Below, piece after piece: positions 7,604-15,662 of a stretch of DNA of 41,199 nucleotides. Each line of letters begins with the position of its first letter. Position 1 is the first letter of the stretch. The notes under the pieces are model-generated. The model searched no databases. It saw only the letters and a list, made by a program, of their open reading frames with translations, and had not been told where the DNA came from. A program made the position numbers and the translations under genes. Origin of the DNA: JBBRMY01 sp038230595 (GTDB lineage: Bacteria; Bacteroidota; Ignavibacteria; Tepidaquicellales; Tepidaquicellaceae); the NCBI GenBank assembly GCA_038230595.1, contig JBBRMY010000009.1, positions 1-41,199 of the forward strand. Reading direction: 5' to 3'.

Positions 7604-8389
7604 ATGAAAAAAATCATTAGTCTTACCTTCATTATTATCGCTTTATTTGTATCACAAAGCGCCTTTTCTCAATCAAATAAGCTTAATTTTGCTTTATTTG
7701 GCGGTTATTCAGTTCCGACCGGAGATCTAAAAGGAGATATATTTTTCAATGGGGGTAGTAGCAATACCTACTTTCAAAAGAGTGGATTTAATTTCGGCGG
7801 AGCTGCAAAGTATTCATTAGATAGAATGGGCGCTTTACAATTAGTATTGTCTCTTGATTACAACGGATTTTCAAATTCAGCTGATACTACTGAGACTTTT
7901 TCTGATGGTGAGAATGGAACAACAACTGCATCTCACAGCGGAAAAGTAAAGATGAATATTCTTTCTGCAAATATTGGAGCTCAGTATAATTTCATGCCGA
8001 ATCATAAAGTTAATCCTTTTGTAAACGTAGATTTCACAAATAATTTTTTCAGCGGCGATGCCAGTCAAAATACTACATCTACTACCGGTGGTGTTACAAC
8101 GAACACAACTTACACTGCAAATCTGAAATCAGCCTGGAGAGGTGGACTTCAGTTCGGGGCAGGTATCGATTATGCAGTAAGTCCAAATATCGGAATTTTA
8201 GTTGGAGGTAATTATAATCTTGCAAACCTTATTGGTAAAGATTCTGCTTCCAGCACAAGTCTTACAGAATATACTTTGATGGATAAAGAAACTACTATTG
8301 GCTCAGTAACAACTGCTGCAAGATCGATCTCATATCTTCAGATTTATGCCGGTATTTCAATTTATATGAACAGAAAGATAATGAAATAA
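7604..8389 (+). CDS. Outer-membrane beta-barrel protein, paralog 2 of 3
   Basis: A 261-aa exported barrel with a signal peptide ending near residue 22 (SAFS-Q). It is aligned end to end with its two neighbours, sharing KLNFALFGGYSVPTGDLKGD, FNFGGAAKYSLDRMG, QYNFMPNHKVNPFVN, LKSAWRGGLQFGAG, GGNYNLANLIGKD and a final SIYMNR. The main differences are in the predicted outer loops, such as the Thr/Ser-rich stretch near residues 150-170 and the one near 105-115, which are longer here. Loop divergence over a conserved barrel is typical of surface-exposed proteins under diversifying pressure, but that is inference. It has its own promoter and its own terminator. Confidence 0.85.
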   Translation: MKKIISLTFIIIALFVSQSAFSQSNKLNFALFGGYSVPTGDLKGDIFFNGGSSNTYFQKSGFNFGGAAKYSLDRMGALQLVLSLDYNGFSNSADTTETFSDGENGTTTASHSGKVKMNILSANIGAQYNFMPNHKVNPFVNVDFTNNFFSGDASQNTTSTTGGVTTNTTYTANLKSAWRGGLQFGAGIDYAVSPNIGILVGGNYNLANLIGKDSASSTSLTEYTLMDKETTIGSVTTAARSISYLQIYAGISIYMNRKIMK

Positions 8390-8415
8390 ATATTTTTCAA
8401 AATACATTTTTTTTT

Positions 8416-8440
8416 AAAAGGCAGCCAGTGGCTGCCTTTT
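8416..8440 (+). terminator. Terminator after barrel gene 2
   Basis: AAAAGGCAGCC (8416-8426), loop AGT, GGCTGCCTTTT (8430-8440). The 11-bp stem is nearly the same as at 7487-7530 and reads in both directions. Confidence 0.85.
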
Positions 8441-8506
8441 TGTTTTTAAGGCGAATTTTATTCTGTAAATATTTATTATGATTATTACTTAAAATTAAAA
8501 TAAAAA

Positions 8507-9235
8507 TTGAAAAAATTACTCGCTTTTTCACTTCTGATGTTCACATTATTTATTTCTCAGAACAGTTTTTCCCAGTCAAATAAATTTAGTTTTGCGCTTT
8601 TTGGAGGCTATTCTGTTCCTGCTTCTGATCTGAAAGGTAACATAGAGGATTTCAACACCAATTATCATATGAAAAACGGTTTCAATGCCGGGGGAGCTGT
8701 TAAATATAATTTAGACAGGAAAGGATGTTTTCAGACAGCTGTTTCATTAGTATATAACGGATTCTCAAATTCAGCCGATCAGAGTTCAGGAGGTGTAACA
8801 ATAACTTCTAAAGTAAATATCAATATTCTTTCTCTTGATATCGGTGGGCAGTACAACTTTATGCCTAATAAAAAAATTAATCCTTATATTAATTTAGACC
8901 TTACAAATAATTTTATCAGCGGAAATTCAACAACCTTGGGTAGTATCTTTTCTTCTTCAGCTGATTTAAAATCTACGTGGAGAGGCGGCTTACAGTTCGG
9001 AGCAGGTGTTGATCTTGCTTTCAGCGATAAGGTAGGAGTTTTATTCGGTGTGAATTATAATTTGGCTAACCTTATAGGCAAATCTTATGATTCCCTATCA
9101 ACAGATCCTTTAGTTTATACCCTGGATGATAAAGAATATACATTTGCCGGAACATCAGTACCTACTAAATCTATCTCTTACATTCAGATCTATACAGGCA
9201 TATCTATCTTCTTAAACAGAAGCGTGAGCAGATAA
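8507..9235 (+). CDS. Outer-membrane beta-barrel protein, paralog 3 of 3
   Basis: A 242-aa member of the same set. The start is TTG at 8507, chosen because translation from it gives MKKLL with a signal peptide that lines up exactly with those of the other two copies (cut near residue 22, SFS-Q). Conserved blocks are KFSFALFGGYSVPASDLKG, FNAGGAVKYNLDRKG, GGQYNFMPNKKINPYIN, LKSTWRGGLQFGAG and NYNLANLIGK. It is the most diverged copy: Ile for Val substitutions, shorter loops and SIFLNR at the end. The upstream gap of 117 bases holds the previous terminator, but I found no clear promoter. Function unknown. Confidence 0.85.
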   Translation: MKKLLAFSLLMFTLFISQNSFSQSNKFSFALFGGYSVPASDLKGNIEDFNTNYHMKNGFNAGGAVKYNLDRKGCFQTAVSLVYNGFSNSADQSSGGVTITSKVNINILSLDIGGQYNFMPNKKINPYINLDLTNNFISGNSTTLGSIFSSSADLKSTWRGGLQFGAGVDLAFSDKVGVLFGVNYNLANLIGKSYDSLSTDPLVYTLDDKEYTFAGTSVPTKSISYIQIYTGISIFLNRSVSR

Positions 9236-9261
9236 ATATTTTATTCTGATTGTTAATTAGT

Positions 9262-9288
9262 AAAAAGGCAGCCAACAGCTGCCTTTTT
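9262..9288. terminator. Terminator after barrel gene 3
   Basis: AAAAAGGCAGC (9262-9272), loop CAACA, GCTGCCTTTTT (9278-9288). An 11-bp stem of the same type as the two preceding ones. It could also serve the convergent GNAT-like gene. Confidence 0.85.
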
Positions 9289-9353
9289 TTATTACCAGAA
9301 GAGACAAGTTATAGAAACACGAGTATAGTGTCTACACCTACATCCCTATAAAC

Positions 9354-10484
9354 CTATATAGCCACATCATATATCCTGTAAGTCTTATAAACCTTTGCTC
9401 CAAGCTTTACTGCGGTTTGGACCATCGGGAGATTATCCTCGAGTACCCAGGATATTTCAGCTCCCCGATAACCTTTGCGATTACCTTCCTTAATTATCTC
9501 AAGATAGAACACGGCATCTATCCCCTTTTTATGGTACTCAACATTTACACCCATAATTATTACTCTGAGCAGGTCGATCTTTTTCTTAAGCTGAAGGAAT
9601 TTAAATATCTTTAACGTTAAAAGTTTTCCGTCTAAAACTTTTGTAGCCTGATTCAGATCAGGCAGAGCAAGATTGAATCCAATAACTTTTCCATCTTTTT
9701 CTGCGAAAAGTACAAAATCTTTATCAACTGCCTGCTTTAATGTTCCTGCGATATATTCAAATTCTTCTTTAGTCATTGGCACAAAGCCCCAGTTATCCTG
9801 CCAGGCATTATTATAAACCTGTCTTACTTTTTCAACTTCTGCTTTAAAATCGCTGAGATTTACTTTTCTAATTGTCAGACCTTCTTTTTTCACTACCATA
9901 TCGCTAACTCTCTGAAGTTTGCTCATCATCTTCTCATCTTTTATTACTTCACTCCCGATCATAAATGCAAGAAGGTCCTTTGCCTTTTCAAAGCCGAAAC
10001 CCTCTGCCAGATCCAGATAGTACCTTGGATTGTAAGTCATCAGAATAACCGGAGGCTCATCAAATGCGTCGGTCAGGAAGCCGCAGGTATCGTTAGTTGA
10101 CGGATTGACAGGACCCCTCATTGTATTCATCCCGTTTGCTTTTAGAAAATCCTTAGCCTTATTATATAAAGCATCTGATACATTTTTATCGTTTATACAT
10201 TCATAAAATCCAAAGAAGCCAACCTTGTCCTTATAATATTCATTATGTGAGTGGTTGACTATTGCTGCTATCGTCCCTGCTATCTCTCCATCCTTGTAAG
10301 CAATATACAACTCCATTTTTGAATGCTTGTAGAACGGATTTTTTTGCTGGTTGAGAGTGCTTTTAATATCGAAAATTAATGGTGGGACCCAGTTAGGATC
10401 ATCCTTGTAGATCTTCCATGGGAATTTGATAAACTTCATTTTTTCGGCTTCATTCTCAACTTTTTTTATGATTATCTCAGGCAC
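9354..10484 (-). CDS. GNAT-superfamily N-acetyltransferase-like protein (YghO-like)
   Basis: A 376-aa cytosolic protein of a conserved GNAT-like family often left as hypothetical in Bacteroidota. The N-terminal part (about 1-175) has FPWKIYKDDPNWVPPL, an acetyltransferase-like strand AYKDGEIAGTIAAIVN and the family block RGPVNPSTNDTCGFLTDAF with MTYNPRYYLDL. The C-terminal part (about 190-376) carries a second GNAT-like fold with VIGFNLALPDLN and VEYHKKGIDAVFYLEIIKEG, ending in LGAKVYKTYRIYD. The start is GTG at 10484. The acceptor substrate is unknown and acetyl transfer is inferred from fold only. It is a single gene convergent with the barrel cluster. Confidence 0.7.
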   Translation of the reverse strand: MPEIIIKKVENEAEKMKFIKFPWKIYKDDPNWVPPLIFDIKSTLNQQKNPFYKHSKMELYIAYKDGEIAGTIAAIVNHSHNEYYKDKVGFFGFYECINDKNVSDALYNKAKDFLKANGMNTMRGPVNPSTNDTCGFLTDAFDEPPVILMTYNPRYYLDLAEGFGFEKAKDLLAFMIGSEVIKDEKMMSKLQRVSDMVVKKEGLTIRKVNLSDFKAEVEKVRQVYNNAWQDNWGFVPMTKEEFEYIAGTLKQAVDKDFVLFAEKDGKVIGFNLALPDLNQATKVLDGKLLTLKIFKFLQLKKKIDLLRVIIMGVNVEYHKKGIDAVFYLEIIKEGNRKGYRGAEISWVLEDNLPMVQTAVKLGAKVYKTYRIYDVAI

Positions 10485-10838
10485 TTATATTATTTAGTTA
10501 ATAGTAATTTAAGCAATAAAAAAGATTTTGTTAAGTGAAAAGGTTTTTCCGCTGCTTCGCTGAATTCCGGGATTTCTGCTTTCGCAGGAATGACAGAACT
10601 GTGGGTGTAAGAGCAGATCAGATTACAGAGACAGATTGTTATTCTTTTATACCTACTCATTTACGTTTCAAGTATCAATTTCCTGAAATTGGCCTCTCAC
10701 GGCTGAAAAAATCTTAAAAAAATAGTTTATATTTTCATTATAATACAAAAGTTATTGATTATCAATATATTATAGGCTTTTTTCTTGGTTTAAAGGTTTT
10801 AAACACAAAATAGTCTGACAAAATGCAGTTGCATGTGG
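10485..10838. other. Non-coding stretch with a decayed repeat
   Basis: No credible gene lies here. The 10535-10717 reading frame runs through a repeat and is judged spurious. At 10569-10596 there is one arm of the family B element (GGGATTTCTGC, TTTCGCAGGAATGACAG). The rest is A/T-rich and featureless up to the rlpA promoter. Confidence 0.5.
10569..10596. repeat. Family B repeat, single arm
   Basis: Almost the same as the right arm of the inverted pair at 19833-19949, with T for C in the first half-site. The internal palindrome TTCTGC-TTTC-GCAGGAA is kept. Confidence 0.6.
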
Positions 10839-10869
10839 TTTGTAACTCAAAAAGAATTTCAGTATCTTA
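10839..10869 (+). promoter_or_regulatory. Promoter of rlpA, Bacteroidota-like
   Basis: TTTG (10839-10842), 20 bases, TATCTTA (10863-10869). Same spacing and -7 box type as at tRNA-His (TATCTTG) and the deoxynucleoside kinase (TATCTTA). It implies a leader of about 165 bases before rlpA. Confidence 0.55.
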
Positions 10870-10912
10870 ACATTCGTTTTTACAAAAAAACACCAAGTTT
10901 AAAATACCGTTC

Positions 10913-10992
10913 TTTAACATACTCTGACTGATTATCAGAGGTTAAATAAGACCAGAAGTTTTAAGTTAGCTCTCTCCGCTCTAAATGCTAAC
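10913..10992 (+). promoter_or_regulatory. Structured 5' leader of rlpA
   Basis: Two hairpins lie in the leader. The first is TTTAAC (10913-10918), a 3-base bulge, CTCTGA (10922-10927), a 7-base loop, then TCAGAG-GTTAAA (10935-10946). The second is GTTAGC (10965-10970) with GCTAAC (10987-10992), and its loop carries TCTCTCC. UCUCC can pair with GGAGA of the ribosome-binding site at 11029-11033. It matches no riboswitch class I know; regulation is inferred. Confidence 0.4.
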
Positions 10993-11042
10993 ACCAGATA
11001 GTTGTATATTACAATTGATAAAATAAACAGGAGAAGAAACTT

Positions 11043-11978
11043 TTGCACAAACTTAAAATTACCGCGTTGACTGCGGTCATCGCCCTAGTTTTAATTAACC
11101 CAATCAGCTCAGCTCTCACAGGAGAACTTATAGCGAAACCAAAGAATGAGAACCCCCTAACCTACACAGAATCAGGTGTGGCTTCGTGGTATGGCCCAGG
11201 ATTTCAAGGTAGAAAAACCGCAAGTGGAGAGCGGTTCAATACTAATGAAATGACGGCAGCACACAAAACCCTACCTTTCGGAACTATGTTGAAGGTTACA
11301 AATCTCGATAACGGAGTGACAACTATTGTAAAAGTAACAGATAGAGGTCCTTACGTAAGAGGCAGGATCATTGACTTATCCCACGCAGCAAAAGATATGC
11401 TGCAAATGGGAGGAACTGCCAATGTAAAACTCGAGATCTATAACCCGGATGATGAATCACTGACTCAAATCGAAGGATCTGATGCAGACAATACCGGTAA
11501 TAATGAAATGGGTATCTTTGAAACTTCGCTGCAGGAAAACTCCAAAGTTTTTTTAGAATCTCAGCAATCAACAGCATCCTTTGAAAAACAGGGTCTGACT
11601 GAGATCTTCAAGAACTTAAGAACCGTAAGAATTAAAGTACTCGGTTCGGATGTGAAAAACAGCAATCCATCACTCTTCCAGGAAATAGAAAGCAAAGAGA
11701 AAATAAATATCTTTGATGTTACTGACAAAGTAAAATTTCTAAAAGGATACGTGATCGAAGTTGGGAAATTCACAAGTATTAATGAGGCTGAACAACTAAT
11801 TGGGAAACTGGAGTCTGATACATTCGCTAACATCTTCTTAGAAGAAAGATACGAAAAAGACTCTGCTGAATTTAACGTTTATGTTGGTTCATACGACAAC
11901 AAAGACAAAGCTTATTCTGACCTATACAAGATCTTTGATATGAAATATCATCCAAGGATAGTGAACTTAGGTATTTAA
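11043..11978 (+). CDS. rlpA: RlpA-family septal ring lytic transglycosylase with SPOR domain
   Basis: A 311-aa exported peptidoglycan enzyme. RlpA proteins cleave stem-peptide-free glycan strands at the septum. The signal peptide spans about 1-24. The double-psi beta-barrel spans about 43-132 with SGVASWYGPGFQGRKTASGE, His74 in AAHKTLPFG, DRGPY (100-104) and DLSHAA (111-116), all typical of active RlpA. A linker leads to a C-terminal SPOR domain (about 232-309) that binds denuded glycan at division sites. There is no lipobox Cys, so it is probably soluble in the periplasm rather than a lipoprotein. The TTG start is supported by AGGAG nine bases upstream, one of the clearest ribosome-binding sites here. 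It has a long structured leader. Confidence 0.93.
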   Translation: MHKLKITALTAVIALVLINPISSALTGELIAKPKNENPLTYTESGVASWYGPGFQGRKTASGERFNTNEMTAAHKTLPFGTMLKVTNLDNGVTTIVKVTDRGPYVRGRIIDLSHAAKDMLQMGGTANVKLEIYNPDDESLTQIEGSDADNTGNNEMGIFETSLQENSKVFLESQQSTASFEKQGLTEIFKNLRTVRIKVLGSDVKNSNPSLFQEIESKEKINIFDVTDKVKFLKGYVIEVGKFTSINEAEQLIGKLESDTFANIFLEERYEKDSAEFNVYVGSYDNKDKAYSDLYKIFDMKYHPRIVNLGI

Positions 11979-12004
11979 GCACAGAAATTCAGGATTTTAA
12001 CGAC

Positions 12005-12038
12005 AAAAAGCCACTCAGGAAAACCTGAGTGGCTTTTT
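12005..12038 (+). terminator. Terminator of rlpA
   Basis: AAAAAGCCACTCAGG (12005-12019), loop AAAA, CCTGAGTGGCTTTTT (12024-12038). A perfect 15-bp stem with flanking A and T tracts, so it works in both directions. Confidence 0.92.
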
Positions 12039-12080
12039 TGTTTTTAAGTGAAAAAATTGTGTTATATTTGTATCCTTCTA

Positions 12081-12116
12081 TTTGTCATTCCGCATGCTTT
12101 TAGCTGGAATGACAAA
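12081..12116. repeat. Family B palindromic repeat
   Basis: TTTGTCATTCC (12081-12091) pairs with GGAATGACAAA (12106-12116) around a 14-base loop. It lies between the convergent rlpA and amidase genes. It shares the TGTCATTCC/GGAATGACA core with copies near 17.9 and 19.8 kb. Confidence 0.7.
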
Positions 12117-12147
12117 ATAAAAAAAGGTGAATGGCTTTTATAGAATT

Positions 12148-13056
12148 CTACCTCACTTTATTTTCCCAGTCATAATCCAACTTAAAATTAGATATCGCTT
12201 TGTATATCGAGATCGCAATATCAAGCTGACCTTCTTTTGATTTTAAATATGCTTCGTCAACTGAGTTTGACAAATATCCACACTCAACTAATATTGCAGG
12301 CATAGAAGCAGTTGTAACCACAACAAATGGCTGCTCCAATATTCCCCTGCTCTCCAGCTTTGTATTCTTACTCATTTCTGACACAACTAATTCTGCCAAC
12401 CTTTCTGAATACTTCCTGTTCACAGATTGCTTAATTGATGAATAAATTGGATCACCAGGCTGATCCGCTAATAGACCTGTATTATTTTTTAAGACCAGAT
12501 CTTCTGATTGCGTTATTTTGGATGCTGATGGAGCATTTGCAGCGTCCATAATATAAACTTCAAAACCGGTCTTATCTGATTCTTCCGGCAGCTTTGAATT
12601 TGAATGGATGCTTATAAATAATTTACCTTTATTTTTATTAGCAAAGCTTCCCCTCTCATATTTATCAATAAACTCATCAGTTTCGCGGGTCATGATAACT
12701 TTAACATTATCAAATTCTTTTTCAATAAGGCTTTTCAGTTTTAATGATATTGCCAGATTAATATTTTTTTCCTGAAGCTTTGAAAGACTTATTGAACCGG
12801 GATCTTTACCACCGTGTCCGGGATCAATAACTATAACATCAATTTTGGTTCCGTCTCTGTCGCGAAGAACCTGCTTTGGAATTACTTTCGGGATCTCTGA
12901 TTTGAATTGAACTTTAAGCGGTGGGGCTTGCTTTGTAGAGGTCTGAACTGTTTCTTTTTTATTTAATAGTGCAGGAGATTCTTTCTTAAATCCCTGCCCT
13001 GAGAAAAAAAAGTAAATAAAAACCAGTAGAATAATATTTAAAAAATGCTTCTTCAA
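12148..13056 (-). CDS. N-acetylmuramoyl-L-alanine amidase (AmiC/Amidase_3 type)
   Basis: A 302-aa zinc hydrolase that cuts the amide bond between muramic acid and the stem peptide. An N-terminal hydrophobic segment (about 6-20) is a signal or anchor. The catalytic domain starts near residue 72. Zinc ligands are visible as His81 (DPGHGGKDPG), Glu96 (LQEKNINLAI) and His151 (FISIHSN), and the catalytic Glu258 is in AILVECGYLSN. There is no AMIN domain and no LysM or SPOR repeat. The start is TTG at 13056, giving MKKHFL. The upstream gene yajQ is nine bases away, so the two are probably co-transcribed. It lies convergent to rlpA, another septal wall enzyme. Confidence 0.92.
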   Translation of the reverse strand: MKKHFLNIILLVFIYFFFSGQGFKKESPALLNKKETVQTSTKQAPPLKVQFKSEIPKVIPKQVLRDRDGTKIDVIVIDPGHGGKDPGSISLSKLQEKNINLAISLKLKSLIEKEFDNVKVIMTRETDEFIDKYERGSFANKNKGKLFISIHSNSKLPEESDKTGFEVYIMDAANAPSASKITQSEDLVLKNNTGLLADQPGDPIYSSIKQSVNRKYSERLAELVVSEMSKNTKLESRGILEQPFVVVTTASMPAILVECGYLSNSVDEAYLKSKEGQLDIAISIYKAISNFKLDYDWENKVR

Positions 13057-13065
13057 AAATATACT

Positions 13066-13563
13066 TTATCTGTAATTAGTAATCTGAAATGCAAACTCAA
13101 GCTCTGTCTCTTTTAAAAGCTTTATCACCTGCTGAAGATCATCTTTATCTTTTCCGCTTACTCTCACTTGATCTTCCTGAATAGATGCCTGAACTTTAAT
13201 TTTACTATCTTTAATGATCTTTACCATGCTTTTTGCTTCCTCTTTTTCTATACCCTGCTGCAATGAAATTTCCTGCCGCGCTGAACCGCCTGAACCTTGT
13301 TCAATTACTCCGTATTTCAAGGCTTTGATAGAGATCCCTCTTTTAATAAGTTTGTTCTGAAGAATATCGATTACTGCTTTCAGTTTGAACTCATCGTCAG
13401 AAGAAACATTCAACTTTTTATCTTTTCGATTAAGAGTTATTTCACTTTTGCTTCCTTTAAAATCATATCGCTGAATAATTTCCTTCAGAGCCTGATTTAC
13501 TGCGTTATCAACTTCCTGATAATCTATTTCTGAAACTACATCGAATGAGTAAGCTTGTGCCAT
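13066..13563 (-). CDS. yajQ: YajQ-family nucleotide-binding protein
   Basis: A 165-aa protein of the YajQ (UPF0234) family, with two ferredoxin-like halves. Some homologs bind cyclic di-GMP and act on transcription, but the role in this lineage is not established. Diagnostic segments are SFDVVSEIDYQEVDNAVNQ at the N-terminus, QRYDFKGSKSEITLNRKDKK near 34-53, KRGISIKALKYG near 94-105 and VQASIQEDQVRVSGKDKDDL near 129-148. Length matches the family. It is the first gene of a pair with the amidase. Confidence 0.95.
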   Translation of the reverse strand: MAQAYSFDVVSEIDYQEVDNAVNQALKEIIQRYDFKGSKSEITLNRKDKKLNVSSDDEFKLKAVIDILQNKLIKRGISIKALKYGVIEQGSGGSARQEISLQQGIEKEEAKSMVKIIKDSKIKVQASIQEDQVRVSGKDKDDLQQVIKLLKETELEFAFQITNYR

Positions 13564-13587
13564 TGGTTAATTTAATTTTATTTTTTC

Positions 13588-13611
13588 ATTCCGAAGGCGA
13601 AGCATCGGAAT
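13588..13611. repeat. Small palindrome, family B-like
   Basis: ATTCCGA (13588-13594) and TCGGAAT (13605-13611) with a 10-base loop, preceded by T6 and C, as in other TCATTCC elements. It lies in the gap between yraN and yajQ and could weakly terminate the yraN transcript on the minus strand. Confidence 0.45.
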
Positions 13612-13630
13612 TATTAATTAAGGTAGAGAA

Positions 13631-14008
13631 CTAAAAAGCATTTTCTATATGATTTATAACACTTGTTTCATTTTCAAACATTATCGTTACAACATCAATT
13701 CTCATATCGTGTTTCTGATATTCTTCATTCGTCATTACAAATCCCTGTGCAGCATTCCGGATATGAGTTTGTTTTAATTCATTTATAGATTCTTCAGGCT
13801 CACCATATTTTCTATTTGTCCGTGTCTTTACCTCTACAAATAAAAGCATTCTTTCAGAAACATTTTCGAATATCAGGTCGATCTCATACCGCTCAAATCT
13901 GTAATTGGCTTTTATGAATTTAAGACCTTTTCCTTCAAGAAAAGATTTTGCTATCTGCTCTCCAAAAGCACCTTTTCTGTTTTTATAAATACACTTTTTG
14001 CTGCTCAT
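13631..14008 (-). CDS. yraN: YraN/UPF0102 family endonuclease-like protein
   Basis: A 125-aa protein of the YraN family, with a fold like Holliday-junction resolvases and PD-(D/E)xK nucleases. Visible parts are GAFGEQIAKSFLEGKG (13-28), RYEIDLIF with Glu42 and Asp44, then FVEVKTRT with Glu59 and Lys61, the usual D-ExK arrangement. Family biochemistry is poorly known. Its start overlaps the stop of the RNase HII gene by one base (TAATG), so the two are translationally coupled. The rnhB-yraN pair is a very common bacterial arrangement. Confidence 0.92.
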   Translation of the reverse strand: MSSKKCIYKNRKGAFGEQIAKSFLEGKGLKFIKANYRFERYEIDLIFENVSERMLLFVEVKTRTNRKYGEPEESINELKQTHIRNAAQGFVMTNEEYQKHDMRIDVVTIMFENETSVINHIENAF

Positions 14009-14610
14009 TAAGATCCAGCCTGTCCTTCTTCAAAAACCAGCAAGCCCTGAACAAAATTTTTGCAGAATGTTTTACGATGAATATCACAGGGACCGTATTT
14101 TCTTATCATTTCAATGTGATGTCGTGTTGCATAACCTTTATGAGTATCAAAGCCATACATAGGATATTCCTCATGCATCTGCTTCATAATATTATCACGG
14201 GTAACTTTTGCAATAATTGATGCGCAGGATATCTGATATATCTTTTGATCTCCGTCAACTACAGTCATATACCGGAAATTATTGTGTCTATTCTCTTCGA
14301 ATTTAAAATAATTTCCATCTATCATTGCCCGCTCATATTCATTTTCAAGACTGTTCAGACAATTTTCCATAGCCCGCATATTAGCTTTAAGAATATTTAT
14401 CTCATCAATCACATCATGATCAACAACAGAGACACGAATTTCTATAGCTCTTTCAGTAATTTTTAAAAACAGATCTTCGCGTTCCAAAGCAGTAAGCTGC
14501 TTGGAATCATTAACATACCTTATTCTCGGGCGGTCTTCTATAATAACTGCGCAGGCAACAACCGGTCCTGCAAGAGGTCCTCTCCCCGCTTCATCAATAC
14601 CGCAAAGCAT
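14008..14610 (-). CDS. rnhB: Ribonuclease HII
   Basis: A 200-aa enzyme that removes RNA from RNA-DNA hybrids and single ribonucleotides from DNA. The catalytic set is complete: Asp6 and Glu7 in GIDEAGRGPLAGPV, Asp98 in AMIDGN, and Asp139 in ASIIAKVTRD. The C-terminal block GYATRHHIEMIRKYGPCDIHRKTF is also typical. The start is ATG at 14610 with no clear Shine-Dalgarno site. It is first in a two-gene unit with yraN. The 248-base gap to the next plus-strand gene contains only A/T-rich sequence, with no convincing promoter that I could assign. Confidence 0.96.
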   Translation of the reverse strand: MLCGIDEAGRGPLAGPVVACAVIIEDRPRIRYVNDSKQLTALEREDLFLKITERAIEIRVSVVDHDVIDEINILKANMRAMENCLNSLENEYERAMIDGNYFKFEENRHNNFRYMTVVDGDQKIYQISCASIIAKVTRDNIMKQMHEEYPMYGFDTHKGYATRHHIEMIRKYGPCDIHRKTFCKNFVQGLLVFEEGQAGS

Positions 14611-14858
14611 GGCTTGTGTTTAAATTTCTGATCTGGAAAATTATTTTGCAGGAATTTAACTATACTGTAAGACTAAAACAATTTAATGCGGAGTGGAAAT
14701 CGAATTCCTGAGTTTTTAAATCAGAGACTATCCCATAAAGCTTGACGAACGATTAGAGTAAAAAGATTAGAGGATTCCTGGCAAAATAATTGCAACAGTG
14801 TTACTATTTTTCTTTTTTTTTACTATTTTTTAAGAGCATACACATTAATTACATAACA

Positions 14859-15500
14859 ATGAAAAAAATACTCTTCGCATTAAGTTTAGTCTTTCTTGCA
14901 TCATTTCATACAATGATCTATGCCCAAACGTATGATGTTATTTATAATATCGAATATGCTCTTAAGAAAACAGATGGTACTGAGATAAGCCGGTTGAAGT
15001 TATTTAGAAATGGAGATAAGCTCAAATTTCAAAAAATTGACAGACCGGGCAAAGCTGACTCATCGCGAACTGATATCTATATTGATAAGAATGAGCCAAA
15101 GATATATATGATAATTTCTAACTCTGCAGGTAAATTTGGCACAAAATCTGATTACGATTATATGTATGCGGGAATGCAGACCGGTATTTATATTCTCGAT
15201 TTTGATAAGATAGATGCAAGCGGTAGATATATGCTGAGAAGTCAGATATTTACAACAGCTTCTCAATCCGGAACAGCAACTCTTCTTGGGAAAGAATGCA
15301 CTAAATATACTTTAATAACTCAGAGTAATGGGTCCGAGACTGCATCAAGTGATTATTATTTTTATCAGGATAATTTAATGCTATTACGCCATGTCGGTAC
15401 GCAGAATGATGGGAATAATATTGAAGCACTCTCATATGATACATCTGTAGTCCCTGAAAGCATCTTTGATGTCCCTTTAGATGTATCATGGCTAAACTGA
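14859..15500 (+). CDS. Exported protein of unknown function
   Basis: A 213-aa protein from ATG at 14859. A longer in-frame reading back to 14790 adds only a low-complexity Phe-rich lead and breaks the signal peptide, so it was rejected. The signal peptide ends near residue 22 (IYA-Q). The mature part is beta-rich: YDVIYNIEYALKKTDG, KIYMIISNSAGKFG, YILDFDKIDASG, then ATLLGKECTKYTLITQ and a C-terminal SIFDVPLDVSWLN. The GKECTKY...Y...D layout resembles secreted DUF4412-like proteins of Bacteroidota, where a modified Cys region is followed by a colour-change-like strand, but I am not certain. It stands alone before ffh. Function unknown. Confidence 0.7.
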   Translation: MKKILFALSLVFLASFHTMIYAQTYDVIYNIEYALKKTDGTEISRLKLFRNGDKLKFQKIDRPGKADSSRTDIYIDKNEPKIYMIISNSAGKFGTKSDYDYMYAGMQTGIYILDFDKIDASGRYMLRSQIFTTASQSGTATLLGKECTKYTLITQSNGSETASSDYYFYQDNLMLLRHVGTQNDGNNIEALSYDTSVVPESIFDVPLDVSWLN

Positions 15501-15570
15501 TCAGATATAGTAATTATTAGAAATAAATGGATTTATAACTTTTATATCCGCTTTCTCCTCCATTTCGGTC

Positions 15571-15600
15571 TTGAAAAAGGCATTTAATTTCCCTATTTTA
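15571..15600 (+). promoter_or_regulatory. Candidate promoter of the ffh-rplS operon
   Basis: TTG (15571-15573), 20 bases, TATTTTA (15594-15600). It can also be read as TTGAAA-N17-TATTTT. Either reading gives a leader of about 55 bases before ffh. Confidence 0.45.
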
Positions 15601-15662
15601 ATTGGTTTATACCCGAATTTTATATGCAGCCCCGGTTTTGTTATCGGGACAAGAGGTGAATT

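Noticed and set aside
10535..10717. 60-aa plus-strand frame after the GNAT-like gene
   Set aside because: It begins in the family B repeat, and its sequence (FRRND-type) is what the repeat gives when translated; no gene-like features beyond that.
10876..11042. Known riboswitch (c-di-AMP or c-di-GMP class) in the rlpA leader
   Set aside because: The conserved sequence blocks of those classes are absent; only simple hairpins are seen.
14790..14858. N-terminal extension of the exported protein before ffh
   Set aside because: It is a Phe-rich low-complexity lead over a poly-T region; starting at ATG 14859 gives a clean signal peptide.
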